From: Oleiharenicola sp.
GTDB lineage: Bacteria > Verrucomicrobiota > Verrucomicrobiia > Opitutales > Opitutaceae
Assembly: GCA_025363455.1 (NCBI GenBank)
Contig: JANYDW010000016.1
Coordinates: 87,232 to 151,231, forward strand
Length of the DNA: 64,000 nt
Direction: 5' to 3'
How positions within the stretch are numbered: the first letter of the stretch is position 1; every line of letters begins with the position of its first letter. Below, one piece after another: positions 16,487 through 25,128 of this stretch. Position numbers and translations under genes: made by a program. The notes under the pieces are model-generated. The model saw only the letters and a list, made by a program, of their open reading frames with translations, was not told where the DNA came from and searched no databases.

Positions 16487-17431
16487 ATGCCTCACCAACT
16501 CTCCATCATTGTCCCGGTGTACCGGGAAGAGAAGAATATCCCGGAATATCTGGGCCACATCCGGCCGATCCTGGAAGCGGTGACCGGGGATTATGAGATC
16601 ATCTTTGCCCTCGACCCCTCCCCCGACCGGACCGAGGAGATCATCCTGGAAGCCCGGGCACTGGACCAGCGGATCAAACTGCTGAAATTCTCCCGCCGCT
16701 TCGGCCAGCCCATGGCCACCCTAGCCGGCATGCAGTATTCGACGGGGGCCGCGGTGATTGTCATGGACGTCGACCTCCAGGACCCGCCCGAGCTCGTGGG
16801 TACGATGGTGGCGAAGTGGCGCGAAGGGTACGATGTCGTGCTGCCCCAGCGCCGCCACCGCACCGGCGAGCCTTGGGTAAAAAAGCTCGTCTCGGCCGTC
16901 GGCTACAAGGTCATCAACAAGATCGCCGACGTCCAGATCCCGCCCAACACCGGGGATTTCCGGCTGATGTCGCGCCGGGTGGTTGATGAACTGGTGAAGC
17001 TCAAGGAATCCCACGGTTTCCTCCGCGGCATGGTGGCGGTCGTCGGTTTCAAGCAGATCATCATTCCGTTCGACCGCCCGGCGCGCTTCGCGGGCGAGAC
17101 CAACTATAACCGTTTCCTCGGCTCCCTGCGCATCGGCTTCAACGGCATTTTCTGTTTCTCCACCTACGCGCTCCAGCTCAGCACGCTAATGGGATTCGTC
17201 ATCGCCGGCTGTTCCTTTCTGCTCATGGGCGTGTACCTGTTCTACAAGCTGATGGGATGGACCATCCTCTGGGGCAATCCCACCCTGGTCATCCTCGTCT
17301 CGTTCCTGGGCGGCATCCAGTTGATCAGTGTCGGCATCCTTGGAGAATATATCGGGCGGATCTACGAGGAGGTTCGCGCGCGGCCAAAATTCATCGTCGA
17401 GCGCTCCGCCGGATTCGACAAGCCGGCCTGA
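16487..17431 (+). CDS. GtrB/DPM1-like polyprenyl-phosphate glycosyltransferase (GT2)
   Basis: This 314-residue protein has a GT2 domain starting LSIIVPVYREEKNIPEYL, with FALDPSPDRTEE, the metal-binding segment VIVMDVDLQDPPELV, and NTGDFRLMSRRVVDEL. Two membrane helices near residues 232-258 and 268-290 precede the family tail GILGEYIGRIYEEVRARPKF. Members transfer glucose, mannose or a similar sugar from an NDP donor to undecaprenyl phosphate on the cytoplasmic face. The lipid-linked sugar is then used by PMT/ArnT-type transferases, four of which occur later in this window. The methyltransferase follows after 9 bp, so this gene likely heads the 16.5-31.5 kb operon. Confidence 0.9.
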   Translation: MPHQLSIIVPVYREEKNIPEYLGHIRPILEAVTGDYEIIFALDPSPDRTEEIILEARALDQRIKLLKFSRRFGQPMATLAGMQYSTGAAVIVMDVDLQDPPELVGTMVAKWREGYDVVLPQRRHRTGEPWVKKLVSAVGYKVINKIADVQIPPNTGDFRLMSRRVVDELVKLKESHGFLRGMVAVVGFKQIIIPFDRPARFAGETNYNRFLGSLRIGFNGIFCFSTYALQLSTLMGFVIAGCSFLLMGVYLFYKLMGWTILWGNPTLVILVSFLGGIQLISVGILGEYIGRIYEEVRARPKFIVERSAGFDKPA

Positions 17432-17440
17432 CCTTCCGCC

Positions 17441-18187
17441 ATGGTTACCGCCAAATGGCCCAAGATCCTGCCACCGCTCACGCCCGAGCAACAGAACATC
17501 AATGACCGCTTCATGCAGCAATGGCATGAGGAGCTGGGCGCCCGGAAACGCTATGGCCTGATCGAGCGCTTCAACCACCAGTTCCCCGTCCGCCACACCC
17601 GCCCCGGCTTCAAGACCACGATCGAGATCGGCGCCGGCCTCGGCGGGCATCTGCCCTACGAGAAACTGACGCCCGAGCAGGAGGCCAACTACTACTGCAA
17701 CGAATACCGCGAGAACATGGCGTCCGAGATCAAGCGCCTGCATCCCCGGGTCCAGACGATTGTCGGCGACTGCCAGCAACGCATGGATTTCCCCGACGGC
17801 TTCTTCGACCGCTACCTCGCGGTCCATGTCCTTGAGCACCTGCCCAATCTACCCGCCGCGATCCGCGAAGCCTGGCGCCTGCTGGACAAGAAACACGGCC
17901 AGCTCCTCGTCGTCATTCCCTGCGAGGGTAGCGCCGCCTACACCCTGGCGCGCCGGATCTCCGCCCAGCGCATCTTCGAGAACACCTACGGCATGCCCTA
18001 CGACGTCTTCATCAAGCGGGAGCACATCAACCTGGCCCACGAGGTCATGGAGGAACTGCACCCTTGGTTCACCACCGAGGCCCGCAGCTATTTTCCGCTG
18101 CCCTTCCTGCCCTTCCTCTTCAACAATCTCGTCATTGGCCTGAGCCTCCGCCCCCGCCCGACTCCTTTCCCCCCAAGCCCAGCATGA
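17441..18187 (+). CDS. SAM-dependent methyltransferase
   Basis: This 248-residue protein has the SAM-binding motif KTTIEIGAGLGGHLPYEKL near residue 60, an acidic residue region YYCNEYRENM, and YLAVHVLEHLPNLPAAIREA near 130, followed by LLVVIPCEGSAAYTLARR. This matches methyltransferase domain 11/25 proteins common in polysaccharide clusters. The gene sits 9 bp after the GT2 gene and its stop overlaps the next start in an ATGA arrangement, so it is translationally coupled to the methyltransferase-GT2 fusion downstream. The substrate is unknown. Confidence 0.82.
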   Translation: MVTAKWPKILPPLTPEQQNINDRFMQQWHEELGARKRYGLIERFNHQFPVRHTRPGFKTTIEIGAGLGGHLPYEKLTPEQEANYYCNEYRENMASEIKRLHPRVQTIVGDCQQRMDFPDGFFDRYLAVHVLEHLPNLPAAIREAWRLLDKKHGQLLVVIPCEGSAAYTLARRISAQRIFENTYGMPYDVFIKREHINLAHEVMEELHPWFTTEARSYFPLPFLPFLFNNLVIGLSLRPRPTPFPPSPA

Positions 18188-19602
18188 CCGCCGTTTCCGA
18201 AATCATCAGCGCCCACCTGGAGAAAATCCGCGCCTTCTATGATGCCGCGCCGGTGACTCCGCAGTGGGGGGCTCGCTGCTACCGCCGGCTGCTCGCGCAT
18301 TATTACAACCTGCTCATTCCGCCGGAGGCCTCGGTGCTGGAAATCGGCTGCGGTTCCGGGGGACTCCTCGGTTTGCTGCGCACCACCCGGAAAACCGGCG
18401 TCGACCTGTCCGCCACGCAGATTGCCGCCGCCCGCCAGCATGTGCCGGACGCGAATTTCCATGTCCAGGCGGGCGAATCGCTGGAACTGGCCGCCACCTT
18501 CGATTACATCATAATTTCCGACACCTTGAATCTCGCCGCCGACGTGCAGCGCCTCCTTGAGCGCATGCATACCGTCGCGCACCCCGGCACGCGACTCATC
18601 GTCAATTTCCAGAACTCTCTCTGGCGGCCGTGGCTCTCCCTGGCTCGGATGCTCGGACTTAAGTCCGCCCAGCCGCAGAACAGCTGGCTCGCCTCCTCCG
18701 ATGTGCTCAACCTGCTCCGGCTCGCCGGTTGGGATCCGATCTGCCGTCAAAATCGCGTGTTGCTGCCCTTTCCCTGCCTGGGTGTGGATTGGCTGCTCAA
18801 CCGTTGGTTGGCCCCACTCATGGGCTGGTTCTGCCTGACGGTTTTCTGCACCGCCCGCTCGCTGCGCGCGGCCCCCACCGCCCCCCGGACAGTTTCCATC
18901 GTCATTCCCGCCCGCAACGAGGCGGGCAACATCGTCGCCGCCGTGCTGCGCACCCCCGAGATGGGCGCCGGCACCGAGCTGATCTTCGTCGAGGGTCACT
19001 CGCGTGACGACACTTGGGCCCAGATCCAACGCGTGCAGCAAGAGTACCCGCTGCGCAAGATCAAGATCATGCAGCAGACGGGCAAGGGCAAGGGAGACGC
19101 GGTGCGGATGGGTTTCGCCGCCGCCACAGGCGATATCCTGATGATCCTCGACGCCGACCTGACCATGCCGCCCGAGGAGCTGCCGAAATTCTACGAGGTC
19201 CTCGCGGCCAATCGGGCGGAATTCGCCAATGGGGTGCGCCTCGTCTACCCCATGGAAAAGGAGGCCATGCAGTTTTTGAACCTGTGCGCCAACAAGACCT
19301 TTGGCCTCATCTTCACCTGGTTGCTCGGCCAGGGGGTGAAGGATACCCTCTGTGGCACCAAGGTGCTCACCCGCGCCCACTACGAGCAGATCGCCGCCAA
19401 TCGCGCCTACTTCGGCGACTTCGATCCGTTCGGTGACTTCGACCTGCTGTTTGGCGCCGCCCGGCTGAACCTGAAGATCGCTGACGTGCCCATCCGCTAC
19501 CGCGAGCGCACCTACGGCACCACCAACATCCAGCGCTGGAGCCACGGCTGGCTGCTGTTGCGCATGGTGTTGTTCGCCGCCCGCAAGGTGAAGTTCATCT
19601 GA
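18184..19602 (+). CDS. Fusion: SAM methyltransferase + GT2 glycosyltransferase
   Basis: The protein is about 472 residues from the ATG at 18184, which overlaps the upstream stop. Residues 1-220 are a class I methyltransferase (ASVLEIGCGSGGLLGLL, then TGVDLSATQIAAARQH, and YIIISDTLNLAADVQRLLER). From about residue 237 a GT2 domain starts (PRTVSIVIPARNEAGNIVAA), with FVEGHSRDDTW, ILMILDADLTMPPEELPKF and GDFDPFGDFDLLFGAARL. The last features are typical of DPM-like synthases without membrane helices. The fusion suggests that methylation and transfer act on the same lipid- or nucleotide-linked sugar. It is followed by an epimerase gene after 68 bp. Confidence 0.86.
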   Translation: MTAVSEIISAHLEKIRAFYDAAPVTPQWGARCYRRLLAHYYNLLIPPEASVLEIGCGSGGLLGLLRTTRKTGVDLSATQIAAARQHVPDANFHVQAGESLELAATFDYIIISDTLNLAADVQRLLERMHTVAHPGTRLIVNFQNSLWRPWLSLARMLGLKSAQPQNSWLASSDVLNLLRLAGWDPICRQNRVLLPFPCLGVDWLLNRWLAPLMGWFCLTVFCTARSLRAAPTAPRTVSIVIPARNEAGNIVAAVLRTPEMGAGTELIFVEGHSRDDTWAQIQRVQQEYPLRKIKIMQQTGKGKGDAVRMGFAAATGDILMILDADLTMPPEELPKFYEVLAANRAEFANGVRLVYPMEKEAMQFLNLCANKTFGLIFTWLLGQGVKDTLCGTKVLTRAHYEQIAANRAYFGDFDPFGDFDLLFGAARLNLKIADVPIRYRERTYGTTNIQRWSHGWLLLRMVLFAARKVKFI

Positions 19603-19670
19603 TCCCCACCCGCGTTCATCTTCAGGATGGACGCCACCCCGCATCAGGCTAATCCCTCCGAAAGTCTCTC

Positions 19671-20648
19671 ATGCAAAAAGTCTTCGTCACCGGCGCTGCG
19701 GGTTTCATCGGTTCCACCCTGATCGACCGCCTGCTGGCGGACGGTGCCGCCGTCACGGGGTGGGATAATTTCTCCACCGGCCAGGAGCGTTTCCTCGCCG
19801 GCGCTCTGCAGCATCCGTCATTCCGACTCGTGCGCGGCGACAACCTCGATCTCTCTGCCCTGACCGTCGCGATGCAGGGCGCCGACTTTGTCTTTCACCT
19901 CGCCGCCAATGCCGACATCAAGGACGGTTGGTCACGCCCACGAAAAGATTTCGAGCAAAACACCACCGCCACGTTCAATGTTCTAGAGGCCATGCGGGCG
20001 AACGGTGTGAAGCGCATCGCCTTCTCCTCGACCGGCTCCACCTACGGCGAAGCCACCGTGATCCCCACGCCCGAGGACGCGCCCTTCCCGGTGCAGACTT
20101 CCCTCTACGCCGCCAGCAAGGTCGCCGGAGAGACCCTGCTCTCCGCCTACGCCGAGGGCGGTCAGATCGACGAGGCCTACATCTTCCGCTTCGTTTCCAT
20201 CCTCGGCGAACGCTACACCCACGGTCACGTGTTCGATTTCTACCAGCAACTCGTCGAGCACCCCGACCGGCTCCGCATTCTCGGCGATGGCAAGCAGCGC
20301 AAGAGCTACCTCTATGTGCAGGACTGCGTGGATGCCGTGCTGCATGTCACCCGCGCCCATACCGCCCGCGAAGCCCCGCACCATACGCAAATCTACAACC
20401 TCGGCACGGCGGAATACGTGCGGGTCGACGACAGTGTGGGTTACATCTGCGCCGCCCTGGGGCTGAAGCCCAAGCGAGAATACACTGGCGGCGACCGTGG
20501 TTGGATCGGAGACAACCCCTTCATCTTCCTTGATACGAAAAAAATTCTGGCCACCGGCTGGAAGCCGAAGCTCTCCATCGAACAGGGCATCGTGAAGACG
20601 TTGCACTGGCTCCAAGCCAACCGCTGGGTGTTCGAAGCCCGTCACTGA
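19671..20648 (+). CDS. NAD-dependent nucleotide-sugar epimerase/dehydratase
   Basis: This 325-residue extended SDR has the NAD motif VFVTGAAGFIGSTLIDRL, DNFSTGQERFL, HLAANADIKDGW, the catalytic Ser region FSSTGSTYGEA, and YAASKVAGE (YxxxK). Later segments are RFVSILGERYTHG and IYNLGTAEYVRV. The family interconverts or dehydrates NDP-sugars. The pattern is closest to UDP-glucose 4-epimerase-like enzymes, but substrate assignment from motifs alone is unsafe. It lies 3 bp before the dehydrogenase-like gene. Confidence 0.85.
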   Translation: MQKVFVTGAAGFIGSTLIDRLLADGAAVTGWDNFSTGQERFLAGALQHPSFRLVRGDNLDLSALTVAMQGADFVFHLAANADIKDGWSRPRKDFEQNTTATFNVLEAMRANGVKRIAFSSTGSTYGEATVIPTPEDAPFPVQTSLYAASKVAGETLLSAYAEGGQIDEAYIFRFVSILGERYTHGHVFDFYQQLVEHPDRLRILGDGKQRKSYLYVQDCVDAVLHVTRAHTAREAPHHTQIYNLGTAEYVRVDDSVGYICAALGLKPKREYTGGDRGWIGDNPFIFLDTKKILATGWKPKLSIEQGIVKTLHWLQANRWVFEARH

Positions 20649-20651
20649 GCC

Positions 20652-21917
20652 ATGCATGTTGTCGTCCTTGGTCTCTGGCATCTCGGCTCCGTGACCGCCG
20701 CGTGCCTGGCGCGTCATCACCGCGTGACGGGTCTCGACTTCGATGAAGCAGTGCTGGCGAAGCTCCGGGCCGGCCACGCCCCCCTACACGAGCCGGGGCT
20801 TGATGACTTGCTCGCCGCTGGCCTCGCCAGTGGCAACCTGCGCTTTTCCGCCGATGCCGGCGCGGCCGTGACTGCCGATGTCCTCTGGGTCTGCTACGAC
20901 ACTCCGGTCGATGCTGATGATCGCTCCGACCTTGACTGGGTGCATCAGCGCCTTGCTCGCGTCCTCCCAAGTCTTCGCCCCGGCACCGTCGTGCTCATCT
21001 CCTCCCAGCTGCCCGTCGGCACTTGTGCGCAACTGGCCCGGCAGCAGCCCGCGCTCCATTTTGCCTGTTCACCCGAGAATCTCAGGCTCGGCAAGGCCAT
21101 CGAAGCCTTCGAGAAACCCGCGCGCATCATCGTGGGCGTCTCCCCGGGGCCGGTGCGGGCGGTGTTGGAAAAAATGCTGACCCCGATTGGCGCGCCGATC
21201 GTGTGGATGCGGCCCGAGTCCGCAGAGATGGTGAAACATGCGCTGAACTCCTTCCTCGCCCTTTCCGTAGCCTACATCAACGAGATCGCCGCCATTTCCG
21301 AGACGGTCGGCGCCGATGCCCAGGAAGTTGCGGTCGGGCTGAAGAGCGACCCGCGCATCGGCCCGCGCGCCTACCTCGGGCCCGGCGGACCCTTCGCCGG
21401 CGGTACGCTCGCCCGCGATGTCGTTACCCTGACCAAACTCGGTGCCGCGCAAAATCTGCCGTTGGCCCTCATCCCCGCCATCAAGGAAAGCAACGACCGC
21501 CACCGCGGCTGGGCCTTCCGGAAAATTCAGTCTGTCCTGGCCGGCGTCCAGCAACCGGTGGTTGCCGTGCTCGGCCTCACCTACACACCTAACACCAGCA
21601 CGCTCCGCCGCAGCGCTGCCGTCGAACTCTGCCGCCAGCTGCTCGCAGCGGGCGCAAAGGTGAAGGCCTATGACCCGCTCATCCGCACGCCGGACGCCGA
21701 GCATCGCGACCTTCCCGTTGCGGCTTCCGCGGCCGACGCCTTGCACGGGGCTCACGCCGTCGTCATCTGCACCGAGTGGCCCGAGTTCCGTGACTATCCC
21801 TGGCCAGCGCTGCTCGGCAGCATGGCGCGGCCCGTGGTCATCGACGCCAACCGTCTCGTCGAAAAAGCGGTCGCCCCCGTCACAGGCAGCGTCTATCTTA
21901 CCGTCGGACGCCCATGA
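20652..21917 (+). CDS. Nucleotide-sugar 6-dehydrogenase homologue lacking the catalytic cysteine
   Basis: This 421-residue protein has the full UDP-glucose/GDP-mannose dehydrogenase layout: N-terminal Rossmann motif VVVLGLWHLGSVTAACLA, a central dimerisation helix with EMVKHALNSFLALSVAYINE (the conserved Lys and Asn present), and a C-terminal domain with VLGLTYTPNTSTLRRSAA and KVKAYDPLI. The active-site motif normally reads GFGGSCFPKD. Here it reads GPFAGGTLARD, so the nucleophilic Cys is replaced by Thr and PK by AR. The SPENLRLGKA segment also departs from the usual PEFLREG. Normal four-electron oxidation to a uronic acid therefore looks unlikely. It may carry out a two-electron oxidation or another NAD-dependent step. 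Confidence 0.82.
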   Translation: MHVVVLGLWHLGSVTAACLARHHRVTGLDFDEAVLAKLRAGHAPLHEPGLDDLLAAGLASGNLRFSADAGAAVTADVLWVCYDTPVDADDRSDLDWVHQRLARVLPSLRPGTVVLISSQLPVGTCAQLARQQPALHFACSPENLRLGKAIEAFEKPARIIVGVSPGPVRAVLEKMLTPIGAPIVWMRPESAEMVKHALNSFLALSVAYINEIAAISETVGADAQEVAVGLKSDPRIGPRAYLGPGGPFAGGTLARDVVTLTKLGAAQNLPLALIPAIKESNDRHRGWAFRKIQSVLAGVQQPVVAVLGLTYTPNTSTLRRSAAVELCRQLLAAGAKVKAYDPLIRTPDAEHRDLPVAASAADALHGAHAVVICTEWPEFRDYPWPALLGSMARPVVIDANRLVEKAVAPVTGSVYLTVGRP

Positions 21918-21944
21918 AAATAGCTCTACCTTCTTCGCCTATTT

Positions 21945-22021
21945 GTAGGAGCCTGCTTGCAGGCGATTTCTCACGGTCGGTGCCGGACACTATCTCGAAT
22001 CGCCTGCAAGCAGGCTCCTAC
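21945..22021. repeat. REP-like perfect inverted repeat, 24-bp arms
   Basis: The left arm at 21945-21968 begins GTAGGAGCCTGCTTGCAGGC. The right arm at 21998-22021 is its exact complement. The 29-bp spacer also contains partial symmetry. One arm recurs at 16212-16234. The sequence style matches REP elements of other bacteria. As RNA it could form a strong hairpin between the dehydrogenase-like and SDR genes. Confidence 0.88.
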
Positions 22022-22053
22022 ACTTTGAAACGGATCGAGCTGGCCGATCGCCC

Positions 22054-22914
22054 ATGAAACTTTCCGGACGCAATACCCTGATCACTGGCGGCAGCCAGGG
22101 CTTAGGCCGTGTCATCGTCGAGGCCTTCCTCGCCGAAGGCGCCCACGTGGTCTTCTGCGCCCGCACGGCGGCCGACGTCGCCCGGACCCTGGACGAGATC
22201 ACCCCGGGGCTGAAACCCGGCCAGCAATTGGTCGGTCTGGCCTGTGACATCGCCGATCCCGCCAGCGTCACCACTCTTTTTGCCCGAACCGCCCAACTCG
22301 GGCCGTTGCACGCCGTCGTCAACAACGCCGGCATCTACGGACCCATCGGTCCGACTGAAGAAGTCTCGCTCGACGACTGGACCCAGGCCTGGCAGATCAA
22401 CGTCACCGGCACCCTGTTGGTTTGCCAGCACGCCGTGCGCGCCATGAAACCGTGGGGGGCCGGCAAGATCATCACAATCTCCGGCGGGGGCGCGACCAAC
22501 CCGATGCCACGCTTCGCCGCCTACGCCGCAACCAAAGCAGCGGTCGTGCGGCTGACCGAGACGCTCGCCGAGGAATATCGCTCCGACCACATTGACGTGA
22601 ATGCCGTCGCCCCCGGCGCCCTCCGCACCCGACTGACCGCCCAGGTCCTTGCCGCCGGCCCGGAAAAAGCCGGCGCCGATTTCTTCGCGAAGAACAAGAA
22701 ATGGTCCGACGACGGCGCCGTGGACCCCAAGCTTGGTGCCGCGCTATGCGTCTGGCTCGCCAGCACCGAAAGCGACGGCATCACTGGCAAGCTCATCAGC
22801 GCCCAGTGGGACCCGTGGAAGGATCCGGCGAAATTCCGGGCGCTGGCCGCCGGCGACGTCTACACCTTGCGCCGCATCGTCCCCGAGGACCGAGTGAAGA
22901 AGCCCACGCCCTGA
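22054..22914 (+). CDS. Short-chain dehydrogenase/reductase (SDR)
   Basis: This 286-residue classical SDR has TLITGGSQGLGRVIVEAFLA (TGxxxGxG), VVNNAGIYG (NNAG), a Ser in IITISGGGATN, and YAATKAAVVRL (YxxxK). The C-terminal 60 residues after ESDGITGKLISA extend beyond a minimal SDR. It should be an NAD(P)-dependent oxidoreductase acting on a sugar or sugar nucleotide. It follows a REP palindrome and precedes a Gfo/Idh/MocA oxidoreductase, so two successive redox steps on one intermediate are possible. Confidence 0.85.
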   Translation: MKLSGRNTLITGGSQGLGRVIVEAFLAEGAHVVFCARTAADVARTLDEITPGLKPGQQLVGLACDIADPASVTTLFARTAQLGPLHAVVNNAGIYGPIGPTEEVSLDDWTQAWQINVTGTLLVCQHAVRAMKPWGAGKIITISGGGATNPMPRFAAYAATKAAVVRLTETLAEEYRSDHIDVNAVAPGALRTRLTAQVLAAGPEKAGADFFAKNKKWSDDGAVDPKLGAALCVWLASTESDGITGKLISAQWDPWKDPAKFRALAAGDVYTLRRIVPEDRVKKPTP

Positions 22915-22961
22915 AGCGTGCCTTGCTCGCAAGATGCTCTGAAAAGATGCCCCTATTCCAC

Positions 22962-23062
22962 ACTCCCCGCCCTGACGGGCACCCCTCTCCAGAGGGGATA
23001 TCCGTGAACGCAAGTTTGGATCCCCTCTATCAAGAGGGGTGGCGCGCAGCGCCGGGGTGTGT
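22962..23062. repeat. Palindromic dispersed repeat (ACCCCTCT / AGAGGGGT family)
   Basis: The region runs CCCCGCCCTGACGGGCACCC, CCAGAGGGG, CCCCTCTATCAAGAGGGGT, then GGCGCGCAGCGCCGGGGTGT, with several nested inverted arms. The last 31 bp match 15076-15106 at all but one position, and the first part resembles 14820-14840. Confidence 0.75.
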
Positions 23063-23083
23063 CGATGGGCGGTCTGACGTCCG

Positions 23084-24097
23084 ATGAGCTCGGCCCCGCT
23101 CCAGTTCGCCATTGTCGGTTGTGGCGTGATCGGTCGCAAGCGCGCCGCCAGTCTCCCGGCCGGCCAGTTGCGCTACGCTTGCGACCTCGACCCCACCCGT
23201 GCCGCCGACCTGGCCAAAACCTATCCGGGCGCGATCGCCTTGACCAATTACCAACAGGCGCTGGCCGACCCGGCCATCAATGCGGTCGTCGTCGCCACCC
23301 TCAATGGCGCGCTCGCGTCCATCGCCCTCGCGGCCGTACGCGCCGACAAGCACGTGCTCGTGGAAAAACCTGGCGCACTCAACGCCGCACAGTTGCGCAC
23401 GGTGCAGGCGGCCGCGGAGCAGACCGGCGTCCGCGTGCGCATCGGTTACAACCACCGTTTTCACCCAGCGCTCCAAAAGGCCCGCGAACTCTTCGAGTCG
23501 GGTGTGCTCGGCCCACTGATGTTCCTGCGCGCACGCTACGGCCACGGTGGTCGGAAGGGCTACGACCGCGAGTGGCGCGCTGACCCCAAGCTCTCTGGAG
23601 GCGGAGAACTCATCGACCAAGGCGTGCACCTGATCGATCTCGCCGGCTGGTTTCTCGGCGATTTTCCCACCATCACGGGGCACGCGACGACCTCCTTTTG
23701 GAACATGCCGGTGGACGATAATGCCTTCCTCTCGCTGCGCACGGCCACCGGGCAGACCGCGTGGCTCCACGTCAGTTGCACGGAGTGGAAGAACCTCTTC
23801 TCCGTCGAGCTCTATGGGCGCGACGGCAAGGTCGCCATCGACGGCCTCGGGGGAAGTTACGGTCCCGAACGCTGCACTTACTACAAGATGCTTCCGCAGA
23901 TGGGCCCGCCCGAAACCACGGTTTGGGACTACCCGGCCGGGGATAATTCCTGGGCACTTGAGCTCGCCGCCTTTGCCGAGGATATCCGCACCGGTCGCAC
24001 CTCCAGTCCCGGCTTGCCCGAAGGCATCCGCACGCTCGAAATCGTGGAGTCGATCTACCGCAGCAGCGGCTACCCCGTTTCCACCGCAGGGCTTTGA
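23084..24097 (+). CDS. Gfo/Idh/MocA-family oxidoreductase
   Basis: This 337-residue protein has the N-terminal NAD(P) motif FAIVGCGVIGRKRAASL, the family signature HVLVEKPGALN (catalytic Lys in EKP) near residue 95, and VRIGYNHRFHPALQKA. The GGGELIDQGVHLIDLAGWFL segment supplies the conserved Asp and His of the active site. These enzymes oxidise or reduce a sugar hydroxyl, for example in making 3-keto or amino sugars. The gene lies between the SDR and the heptose-type kinase genes in the same direction. Confidence 0.87.
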   Translation: MSSAPLQFAIVGCGVIGRKRAASLPAGQLRYACDLDPTRAADLAKTYPGAIALTNYQQALADPAINAVVVATLNGALASIALAAVRADKHVLVEKPGALNAAQLRTVQAAAEQTGVRVRIGYNHRFHPALQKARELFESGVLGPLMFLRARYGHGGRKGYDREWRADPKLSGGGELIDQGVHLIDLAGWFLGDFPTITGHATTSFWNMPVDDNAFLSLRTATGQTAWLHVSCTEWKNLFSVELYGRDGKVAIDGLGGSYGPERCTYYKMLPQMGPPETTVWDYPAGDNSWALELAAFAEDIRTGRTSSPGLPEGIRTLEIVESIYRSSGYPVSTAGL

Positions 24098-24140
24098 CCG
24101 GTTCACACCTTAATTCATAATTCTACCTTCTTCCTTTTCG

Positions 24141-25124
24141 ATGATCATCACCCGTTCCCCCCTGCGCGTTTCCCTTGGCGGCGGTGGCACTGACCTGCCT
24201 TCCTACTACCGCGAGCACGGCGGCTTCCTTGTCGCCGGGGCGCTCGACAAGTACGTTTACCTCACTCTGCACCGCACCTTTGTGTCCGACCTGATCGTGA
24301 AGTATTCCAAGCTGGAGCGCGTCGCCAGCGCCGCCCAGCTGGAACACCCGATCATCCGCGAGGCCTTTGCCCTGCTCAACATGACGGGCGCCTCGCTTGA
24401 GCTTACGTCAATGGCCGACATCCCCGGCGGCACCGGCCTCGGTTCCTCCGGCAGCTTTACGACCGCGCTGCTCAAACTGCTGCACGCTTCCAACAAGAAC
24501 CTGATCTCGCCCGCGGAACTGGCCGAACAGGCCTGCCACATCGAGCTCGACCGGCTCGGCGAGCCCATCGGCAAGCAGGACCAGTATATCGCGGCCGTCG
24601 GCGGCATCACGGCCTTCACCTTTCATAAAGACGGGCGCGTCGAATACCGCCCCGCCAAAATCGCCGAGGAAACCCTCTTCAACCTCGAGGACAACCTGCT
24701 GATGTTTTTCACCGGCTACTCCCGCTCCGCCTCGGCGATCCTGAAAGACCAGAACGACAAATCGAAAAAGAACGACGCCGCAATGCTCGACAACTTGCAT
24801 TTCACGAAGGAGCTCGGCTATAAGTCTCTGGCCGCCCTCGAAGGGGCGAAACTGGACGAATTCGCCCGGCTCATGGACGTCCACTGGCAGCGCAAGAAGG
24901 CCCGCAGCACCGGCATGAGCAACGACCGTATCAACGAGTGGTATGATCTTGCGATGGCGCACGGCGCCCTCGGCGGCAAACTCATCGGCGCCGGCGGCGG
25001 CGGATTCCTGATGTTCTACGCGGCGGACAAGACGCGGCTCCGCCACGCCATGCGCGAGAAGGGCCTGCAAGAGGTCCGCTTCCGCTTCGACTTTGAAGGC
25101 ACCAAGGTCGTGGCGCAGAACTGA
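24141..25124 (+). CDS. hddA: GHMP-family sugar kinase, HddA-like (heptose 7-phosphate 1-kinase type)
   Basis: This 327-residue protein starts MIITRSPLRVSLGGGGTDLP, the hallmark of D-glycero-D-manno-heptose 7-phosphate kinases, followed by YYREHGGFLVAGALDKYVYL. The GHMP ATP-binding loop reads PGGTGLGSSGSFTTALL. The C-terminal motif LGGKLIGAGGGGFLMFY is also present. It should add phosphate at C1 of a heptose (or octose) phosphate using ATP. It starts the block of five genes with kinase, nucleotidyltransferase, SIS isomerase, HAD phosphatase and transaldolase. The next gene follows after 4 bp. An octose-type substrate, as for the homologous lincomycin enzyme LmbP, cannot be excluded. Confidence 0.87.
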   Translation: MIITRSPLRVSLGGGGTDLPSYYREHGGFLVAGALDKYVYLTLHRTFVSDLIVKYSKLERVASAAQLEHPIIREAFALLNMTGASLELTSMADIPGGTGLGSSGSFTTALLKLLHASNKNLISPAELAEQACHIELDRLGEPIGKQDQYIAAVGGITAFTFHKDGRVEYRPAKIAEETLFNLEDNLLMFFTGYSRSASAILKDQNDKSKKNDAAMLDNLHFTKELGYKSLAALEGAKLDEFARLMDVHWQRKKARSTGMSNDRINEWYDLAMAHGALGGKLIGAGGGGFLMFYAADKTRLRHAMREKGLQEVRFRFDFEGTKVVAQN

Positions 25125-25128
25125 AATC

